Assembly: GCF_024763615.1 (NCBI RefSeq)
Contig: NC_077222.1
Location: 74,462,001-74,526,000, forward strand
DNA: 64,000 nt
Direction: 5' to 3'
From: Phlebotomus papatasi
Taxonomy: Eukaryota; Arthropoda; Insecta; Diptera; Psychodidae
The notes below the pieces were generated by a model. It made no database searches. It was not told the origin of the DNA and worked only from the letters and a program-made list of their open reading frames with translations. Shown piece after piece: positions 56,048 to 64,000 of this stretch. A program made the position numbers and the translations under genes. Position 1 is the first letter of the stretch, and every line of letters starts with the position of its first letter.

Positions 56048-56267
56048 CGGTGGCAGCCAAAATCCCGAAAATCAAAATCCCGAAAACCAAAATCCCGAAT
56101 TTTCAAAATCCTGAAAGGGATTAAATTATGGAGGAAAATATTTAGAATAATTTCCTAAGACACAGAAGATTAGCTATGGGAGTATCTATGGGAGTAGCTA
56201 TGACACTTTTAAGAATTCGGGATTTTGGCTTTCGGGATTTTGGCGTTCGGGATTTTGACCGGGACCC
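56048..56267. mobile_element. Foldback transposon with AAAATCCCGAA arms, second intact copy
   Basis: Reverse orientation relative to the copy at 32.9 kb, with the same outer termini (CGGTGGCAGCC and GACCGGGACCC). It is flanked by an exact 8-bp duplication CTCTTTAT (56040-56047 and 56268-56275). Confidence 0.82.
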
Positions 56268-56756
56268 CTCTTTATAAATACTGGATCAGATTTTAATGTC
56301 ATTCAGTACATAATTCATGAACAATAAGTTTTCAAGTGAAATATTGCTCTTAACACATTGCAGAATTTAAAAGGTCCCAATAAATTGTTTCTTATTGGAT
56401 ACATGTACGAAAATTAAAAAAAAAACTAAAATTAGAGCATATCCTTGTTTTTCAAAGAATGCTTATTTATGCTAGTTGAGTCCTTTAAGGATGGGAGGGT
56501 TTAAAATTAAGGGTTAGAAAAACCTTTCATGACATTTTAGACCACAGCATTTTAAACGGTGATATGATTTTTTAAGGGTTGTCTGGTACTTAAATCAAAT
56601 TATAACCAGTCTAAAACAGGACAAAAACCATGGTAATTCTATTATGTACTTGCAAAAAGAGAGAAAACCTTTCTAGATAATGATTTTTAATGCACGTTCA
56701 CTAAAAACAGAAGCTCGATATCTCGTACCGTTTGATCTATATATTACAAAATCGTA

Positions 56757-57388
56757 AGTGCGGGTGGCTGTCCCCTGTGGGTAACTTTAACTCTTTCGTC
56801 TCTTTTGAGACTCTGAGCTCTGAGTACCCAAAGAAGCATATAAATATTCTACGAAAAACAATGATTTTTAATTATTCAGAACTGATAAAAATCAGATTCT
56901 TGTGCATGATTACAAACTATAAGAATTTCCAAAAGTAACATATTTTTTGTTGGACCTCAATTAATTCCTAAGCTTAGATATTTTTGATTAAAAAATGCTG
57001 CAAGCCAATTTCACAATTTTTTAATCAAAAATATCTAAGCTCAGGAATTAATTGAGATCCTACAAAAAATATCTTACATTTGGACATCCTTATAGTTTGT
57101 AATCATCCAAAAGAATTGAATTTTTCTCAGTTCTGAATAATTAAAAAACACTGTTTTTCACTGAATATTCATATGCTGCTTTGGGTACTCAGAGTCCCAA
57201 AAGAGACGAAAGAGTTAACACCCCCTGTTCATAAGCTTTTCTTTATTTATAGAACTTAAGGATGGACTTTACCGATCAGACATGGTAGATCGAATCGGTA
57301 AAGAGCATCCTTGTTTTAGAAATAAAGAAAAGCTTACGAACAGAGAAGGGTGTCAAAGTCATTTGCAGGAGATAAAGTCCCCCGCACT
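56757..57388. mobile_element. AGTGCGGG foldback element containing a nested MITE
   Basis: AGTGCGGGTGGCTGTCCCC on the left faces GGAGATAAAGTCCCCCGCACT on the right, with TA outside both. The inner part is a long hairpin: the arms around 57218-57352 (CCCCCTGTTCATAAGCTTTT and inverse) enclose GGTAGATC. Confidence 0.7.
56791..57214. mobile_element. piggyBac-like foldback MITE (TTAA site), 424 bp
   Basis: Perfect CTCTTTCGTCTC / GAGACGAAAGAG ends flanked by TTAA. The two halves form a nearly complete hairpin about 200 bp long. It is inserted in the left arm of the AGTGCGGG element. Confidence 0.88.
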
Positions 57389-57399
57389 TACTGTACTCT

Positions 57400-58611
57400 T
57401 TTTTTATTAAGAGGAATAAGAAATAAACTGTCTATTTTTTTTAGATCAAAATGATCTAGATTTTTTTTGAGCAATCTAAAGAATTTTAGGGAAAACGTTT
57501 TAAAATAATACAATAACACTTTAGGAAAGTTTGAGCTTTATCCTGTAAACCTTGCAGCAATTTGCTCTTTTCCAAGTGATTTGAGATATTTTTTTTTTAT
57601 ATATTCTATTAATTTTTTAAGGCATTACCCAGTTTTGAAACAATGACTATCTTCCAAGATTTCTCAAAAATATTGGTATAATTTGACCCAGAAATATTTA
57701 TTGTTTAATTTTAGAAAAACAAGAAGTGCTAGTTATGGGATATTGATTTTGTTTCACTAACAAAAAATCTAGAACTTCGTCAAACTGCAAGAAGAAATTA
57801 ATTAGATTTCACCGTATAGTTCTTGCAAAAGCTAGAGAGTTAACGATTAAAAATAGCTTCTTGGAGTTTCCGGAGAATTTCTCACAAGGCGATTTTTGTA
57901 TTATGGGCTTTATTAATGTTTGAAGGGATCCTGATCGGTTATGAAGCTGAATAAACTGAAACGATAATTCAATTATACAAGTGCTATCACTCAGTCTCAT
58001 ACATTTGAGCGATCTATAAAGTTAACCAAATCAGTGGTGAACTGGTAAACCGATCTGATGTACTGAAAATAAAAAGCAAAATTCTCGAAATCAAGAATAT
58101 ATTGTTTTCTCTCATGAAAAACGAAAACCTTATTTCGACCTAACGTTTGGTCTCATAGTTTAACATAAATTATTTAGTAACAGACGAAATATTATGAAAA
58201 AAATAGAATTATGAGACAATGGGCAAATGAACCTTCTGTCTCTTAACATGTAGATATCTCTCGGAGCGTCGCCGATTTCTCATAAGAGCGTTTCTAATGT
58301 TAGCTTGTGAGTTAGCCCTTCGGAATGGGTTTTGAAGAGAGAATTAGTATTAAGAATTAGTTTATTTTGGATTGTCGTAGGGAATAGATCGTTAGGAAGA
58401 ACACTAAGGGTTCTGGAGAAACCTCTAACGACCAACGCGATTGTTTTAAGAGCCTTGTCCTTACAGACTTCCTGACGGATCCAACAAAATTTTGTGGTTC
58501 TTTATGCCTGTTTTAGAAATTGGGGATCGTCCGTAATGTAGCTAAACCCCAGATGTATCCGAATTAGTCGAGTTCATCTAAAACGGTCTTTAGGCCTTAG
58601 GTTTAACCGGT
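57400..58611. other. Intergenic, nothing firm
   Basis: No gene supported. 58240-58600 is less AT-rich and could be an old retroelement fragment, but I see no motif. Confidence 0.3.
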
Positions 58612-58615
58612 TTAA

Positions 58616-58705
58616 CTCTTTAAGGACGATTGGGTTACCACCGGTTACCCAAATATAAAATTTTTCATACGGCCTTCTAAAATTGTGTTTATTGTCCTTA
58701 AAGTG
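58616..58705. mobile_element. 90-bp TTAA-flanked mini-element
   Basis: Ends CTCTTTAAGGAC and GTCCTTAAAGTG, with TTAA directly outside each (58612-58615, 58706-58709). Among the shortest elements in the window. The left end resembles the right end of the candidate at 15.8 kb. Confidence 0.7.
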
Positions 58706-58709
58706 TTAA

Positions 58710-61453
58710 CTCTTCTAATATCCTAACAAACAATATTTTTGTAAAAATTATGATTGAGCATTGTATATAAGGGGAAGTGGATTTATTAGAATTTAATCTT
58801 TGGAATTTGTTTTTATTTAGAAATATAAAACTTTAGGAAATGGGAAACTTCCAGTCTTTAAACTCTGTATATTTCCTTTTCCTTATTTCATATAGTTTAA
58901 GTGTTTCCTATTTTCAAAAGGATTTTCCTATTTTGAAAAGGATCGATGCGTTTTATATTAGAAATATAGCATATCATTCAACTTATATCAAACTGCAACA
59001 TCTTGAAAATTTTCAAACAAACTTCATCTATATCTACACACAATCTTAATTGTAAGACCCTTGAATTGTTAACTATGATGTCATCATAGTGAGAAAGAGG
59101 AATTATTGATTTATCAACACTTTGTCCTATCTCAAGTACAGACTGCTTAAAGTTTTAAATGTTGATGTAAGTCGCTGTCACCAAAGAAAATAGTCTCCGT
59201 CGAATAAATGAGGTGAAAAAAAGTTATCAATTTGAACTTTTCTATTTTGACGATAGCCTTCTCCTGTCGAACAGATTGTCTTGTGGTCAATTTAGCAATA
59301 AATTTCAAAATTGAACTCATCCACCCACATTGTGACTCCACTCGATTAGTGCCATCATCGTCGTGACTACCACAAATATTTCTGATGCCCTTCTTAATTC
59401 AGAGGTTAAATAACACAGCACAGAGAGTGAAATATTTAAATGATGTGTGTGTGTCATATCACGATTTGATGGAAAGTTGAAGAATATTAACAATTTTCAT
59501 GGAGATTTTCAATTGGAATTTCTTTTCCATCCTTAAAATAAGTACATTATGGCGTTTATAACATTTTTAGATCATAGTTTTTTGCATATATATATAAAGT
59601 TCTTTCCTTGCTGCCAAGGATAACATTTACCCTTATTTTGCAGAGAATTGACTTCTCATTAGACCGCAAATTTGTCCTGTATATTTGCGTTTTTCGTTTT
59701 TTTATGCTCCCATGACAGTTTTTATGCTTTGTGGTCAAAGAATATTGAAAATGAGGCAATGAGACAGTGAGATGGATGAATTTTATTATTTCAAAAGCAA
59801 AATTCACTAAACTGGCCTCTTTTTTTTACTCCCCTTCATAACTTTGTCATTCTATGGCTCTGGCTTTTTTAATTGAGGCATCCTCTTTTATTTATATTTT
59901 GTACATTCATCGTTTGAGTGCTAATGCATGTTGGGTGAGTGTGTTCAAATGAATAAGATTTTTTTTAGTATATTATATGAAAGTTGGTTGGAAACACAAA
60001 GTGTTCACACATTAAATATTCTTTTCTCTGGGTCTTTAGAGATTAATGAAAACTTCACCCATTTTTTTATATTTTTCATATTGCTCTGCCATCTTAATCT
60101 TTTGGTCGCAATGAGTCTTTTTTATCGCAATTTTTCAGCCTGATTAAGCTAATTATAAGGCGGAATGTGTAGCTAGAAAGAATATATAAAATCGAGGGGA
60201 AAAGAGACGAAACAAGGGTAGCTGGTTAAGAATTGGGAGATTTGTAAATTAAACGATGTATAAGAACAAATAATTTGTTTCATATTGTACGAAGAGAATA
60301 ATAAAGTTATTTTTCATAAATTACTTAAGAATATAAGAGAGATCAGTTGTATTTGTTTTGTTGGAAGCAAAATACACAATGTTAAACGTGCAAATTTGTG
60401 AATATGTGTTTTTTCGGGATAATTAAAAGAAAGATAAGAATGTATTTGCGATAGTGGTTTATCATAAATGTATTTTAAAAAAAGAATTACATAATCTGGT
60501 TGATATGTGTGTGCGATGGAGAGAAAATGAAACACAGGAAATTTATGTCAGTAGAGTTCAGAAAAATAATATTATTCACATACTGAGAAGAAGAAGAACA
60601 CGATGACCTTAAAGAATGAACTCATCTTAATTTGATATTTGTGGATGTGTGATTGGTGTAACATCAATTAGCGTTATTTTGTGAAAACACTTTCGAATAG
60701 CCAAATAGAGATACACCTATCATATATTTTATTTTCCTTTTAAAGTATTTCCATATAAGAAATTATAATAATTCTATTCCTATCTTGATTTTAAAAACAT
60801 GTCCTTTTCCAGGACATAAAGTTCCTCTCAATGGCCTTATTAGATTTTACCTCAAGGTTCTTTCGTGCAAAATTTTTGACAGCAAAATGAGTCATCAGCG
60901 AGGTCAAGTGAACACAAATAAGAGTTAATTTTCTTTAGGGTATGTTCATAAGAAAATCGATTTGAAAAATCATTGTGAAAATATTTGAAAATCTAGCACT
61001 ATTTATTGTTAATCGAAGAGGTGCTTGTTTACACGATAACAGAAATGATGGCGTGTAGAGAAGACACCTCTTTCAATCAATATTTAACGTGAGAGACCGC
61101 AAGGATGACAAATTTATCTAGATATGCGATTTTATGATGTTTATCTATAGTTTTTCTATCTATAAACTCTCCCATACATTAGCATGGTTGACTTTAGTGG
61201 GCAATAAACTCAATTTTCGTTGACAATTTTAATTAAAAATATCAGAGTAGAAGCGTAAAGTTTTCGCAGTTTGCTCTATCCTCAGTGAAAACATAGATTT
61301 TTTTTCAAGTACAAAGTAGCTTAAAAAAAACCAAGAACATTTTAAACTTGTATTCAATAACTTGTTTTGTACCCATCATTTCGAAACGGTTTAAGAAGAG
61401 AGTGAGCGAGTTAACTTGATTTGGATTTAATTCCATGGAACTGTCAAAAATAT
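58710..61453. other. Gene desert, nothing recognised
   Basis: AT-rich with short simple repeats (GTGTGTG near 59.45 kb, TATATA near 59.59 kb). No supported exon or element. Confidence 0.4.
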
Positions 61454-61680
61454 TTTTTTTATTTTATTTATTTCGATGTAACCGGGCTTTTATTGCCATT
61501 TTGTACATTGTTCAGTTTACAAGTTTCTTATTCAGTTTACAATGTTTCGTGAAAAATGTCCATTCAGACGCTTCAATCATTTGCACCGGGCGAGACTCGA
61601 ACTCACAACTGTGACAGTCAAGCCAGGGGTCACACCGCCCAAGAGCCGAACTCTCTTACCAATTGCACCACGGACCCCCC
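61454..61680 (-). mobile_element. tRNA-derived SINE, 227 bp, copy B
   Basis: The better preserved copy. On the minus strand it has GTGGTGCAATTGGTAAGAG (A-box) and GTGAGTTCGAGTCTC (B-box). An exact 12-bp target duplication TGTCAAAAATAT flanks it (61442-61453 and 61681-61692). Confidence 0.9.
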
Positions 61681-62520
61681 TGTCAAAAATATGTTTACAA
61701 AACAAACGTTGTGCTCTGCGAGCAATAACTTATGTTTTGTTAACTTTTTTTCGAAACTGCGAGAATGAGCGAGATGATCTAGATCTCACTCACTCTCATT
61801 GAAATGATAAAAACATGTTTACTAAACAAAAGTTATTGTGCGTTGCGCATAACTCTTATTACGGTAGAACCCCGCTATAAGCAATCGCTCTATAGTCCAC
61901 AATTTATCGACCGTTGATTTCAAAACACTGATTTTAAGTTAGGTTATGTTTTTTTCAGTACGCGACATGCAATGTTGTCATAATTATTTTAATATTTTTG
62001 GCAAACTTAATTGAGTAGTTGTGATAATTGTGATCCATAATGAAGAGAGCGAGAACAAGTAGCACAATCGTAAAGAAAGTGGAAGCCGTCGAGCAATTTT
62101 AATACTAAAAGTCGTTGATAATTTTAAAAAAAATGACATGGACTATAGTGTGACCCAAGTGTCAAATCTGGAACCAAATATGGCCTATAGCGAGGCTCTA
62201 CTGTATAGGAGTCCCATATCTAGTAATCTCGCCCATTCTTATAGGAATCTCAGTTAATTTCAAAATATGTTTAAAAAATAAATATCTAATGCACCTTTTT
62301 AATGCCCAACGCACAATAACTTTTGTTTGTAAACATGTTGTCAACATAACCTATGAGAGAGAACGAGATGACTATTGTCTAACGCACAATAACTTTTGTT
62401 TTATAAACATGTTTTTGACATTTCAGTGAGAGTGAATGAAATGTAGATCCAGTCATATCGCTCTCTCTCATAGGAAATTATGAAAACATGTTTACAAAAC
62501 AAAAGTTATTGTGGAATACA
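61681..62520. repeat. Cluster of ACATGTTTACAAAACAAAAG repeats in both orientations
   Basis: The motif, usually continued by TTATTGTGC, occurs near 61686, 61815 and 62487, and inverted near 62310 and 62380. Several copies sit beside GAGAGNGAGCGAGATGA-like blocks. A pogo-like MITE interrupts the cluster. Confidence 0.65.
61862..62203. mobile_element. pogo-like MITE, 342 bp
   Basis: CGGTAGAACCCCGCTATAAG and the inverse CTATAGCGAGGCTCTACTG, flanked by TA. Typical pogo/Tc1-mariner ends. No transposase frame. Confidence 0.8.
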
Positions 62521-64000
62521 CTTTTTATTTTTCTCAAATATTATTTTCGTGAGCAAAAAAATGCAAAATTCTTGTGATAACAATATTTATCTCCTACTAT
62601 TGTTTCTAGAGATGTATAATGATTATAAGCGAAGAGGAATGAACGGATGAGAGCGACATCCAGCAATTTCAATTATTAGAGAAGGAATATTATGTAGAGA
62701 GGCGGATAGTGGTTTATTTGAGTGCTCTAATACAAACTCCCTTCACTAACCCATTTAACGAGTATATAAGTTGGGGTATGTTGTACATAAACGTCCGGAT
62801 GTGTCATCCTTCTCTCCAGGCTGAACATTCGCCGTCCGCTGGTGGTCGGGAAACCGAATGTGAGGTATCAAGTGTTCAAATGCGCAACTCGACAAATGGC
62901 ATTAAACATTGGAAAATGAATTCCTATGTTGAACTTCCTACAGTTGTCTCGCTCTGTTCTATGCAACTGTTTCGGTGTTTTATTATATTAGTCCAAGAGG
63001 ATGTTCTCATTCTGACTAAAGACTTGCTGAAAATATTGCGGGAGTGTTGAAGCCGGAGAGAGTCAGTCAAAAGGTCAATTGGAAGCGAGAATTCTACCCA
63101 CAAAGAATCTTTTTTTTTTGTCTCACAGAAGACTCCTTTCATTGAGATTTTTTCTGAATAGATATTTCCGGATAATTGATGCTGTGGTAGTTTCATCATG
63201 TTGAAGAGAAAAAATGTTTCAAGTGGATTAATCTTGGCGTTCATTTAACATTCTTTTTCTCTCCATCATCATCCGGACGGTCAAAGAAACAATACAGTGG
63301 ATTGAAGTAAATTTTCTCTGCAAACTTTTTTTTATTGTTCTGTAGACGTATTGTGCTTAAATGTGATTCTGTGATATGTGAGTGTAATTATTTAATTTTA
63401 ATGATGAAAAGTATAATGTTAGGTCTGTGCTTCATACATAAGTTGGAATAATATTCCCTTCGTGTAAAAGATGTAATAATTCAGAGAATTTTTCTACGTG
63501 ATTTAATGTATAACTTCCAATATCTGACAGAAAACTTTTCTATATGAAATCCAAACTAGTAGGAATGGCGGTTAGACATATCGTTCGTGACTGCAGAAAA
63601 TTGAGCTTGAGAATGTGTCCTCCAAAATATATAATTTTTATGTTGGATTTTTCAACACAAAAGACAATTCACGCCATTAGTCTTTGATACACTTTACATG
63701 CCTTGCTAGACGTGCTAGGCACTCTACTATGTATGTTTCTAGGAAAAACCTATACACAAAATTAAATTTGATGGGATTTATACGTAACAGTATGTGATTT
63801 TGTGCTAAAGGGAAGAGAAAAAAGTGTATGTTCTACTGCAGAGAAATCAATAATCCACAGACGCAGGACATTTCGAGAGTTCTCATGCTGTTGTATTTAT
63901 AAATACAAAATTTTCTATGCTATAAATAATTATACTTAGTGCATTGTACTTTATCACAAAAATACCACACGACATTCCCCTTCTTTTGATAAAATGGTTT
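62521..64000. other. Intergenic, one weak promoter-like patch
   Basis: A TATATAAG box near 62764 is followed by a locally GC-richer stretch, which may be a core promoter on the plus strand. No coding exon downstream is convincing. Confidence 0.25.

Noticed and set aside
59147..59341. 64-codon minus-strand frame as a gene
   Set aside because: No domain, no splice context and no conserved motif; composition is that of the surrounding AT-rich DNA.

Overview
This is an AT-rich eukaryotic window. Spliced genes with GT-AG introns, ancient animal gene families (SRP receptor alpha, ERGIC2, an NHLH-type bHLH factor, an MFS sugar transporter) and very dense small DNA transposons point to an insect, most likely a nematoceran fly. 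The exact species is not readable from the sequence.

Layout. 1-6984 is a perfect inverted repeat (two 3,242-bp arms) around exactly 500 Ns and looks like an assembly join. 7.3-9.3 kb carries a MITE and a truncated piggyBac-type transposase ORF on the minus strand. 9.3-17.5 kb is repeat-rich, with a lone strong candidate exon at 12.1 kb, a 52-bp perfect inverted pair and a tRNA-derived SINE. 17.5-21.3 kb holds three in-phase minus-strand exons of a gene I do not recognise. 22-24 kb is a degenerate minisatellite split by a SINE and a MITE. 27.8-28.2 kb encodes a 133-residue NHLH/HLH4C-type bHLH protein.

From 29.3 to 54.6 kb two secretory-pathway genes lie head to tail on the minus strand. ERGIC2 has five exons and 359 aa. 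SRPRA has four exons and 624 aa. Only about 260 bp separate the SRPRA stop from the ERGIC2 start. Each has one giant intron. The 10.6-kb ERGIC2 intron contains a complete three-exon MFS transporter gene on the opposite strand. The 11.2-kb SRPRA intron contains a full-length, apparently very young Ty3/gypsy LTR retrotransposon (identical 208-bp LTRs, TGTT target duplication, intact 1,578-aa Gag-Pol) plus other repeats. 55-64 kb is gene-poor, with further foldback, piggyBac-like and pogo-like MITEs and a second copy of the 227-bp SINE.

Functional links: SRPRA docks ribosome-SRP complexes at the ER, and ERGIC2 cycles in ER-Golgi transport, so the two neighbours both serve early secretion. The other genes show no obvious link. 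The hunt mainly yields mobile-element biology: at least ten MITE families with TA, TTAA or 8-9-bp target duplications, nested insertions that order in time, and an LTR element whose Gag-Pol frame starts inside its own LTR with no obvious primer-binding site or polypurine tract. I did not find a convincing new multi-gene system.
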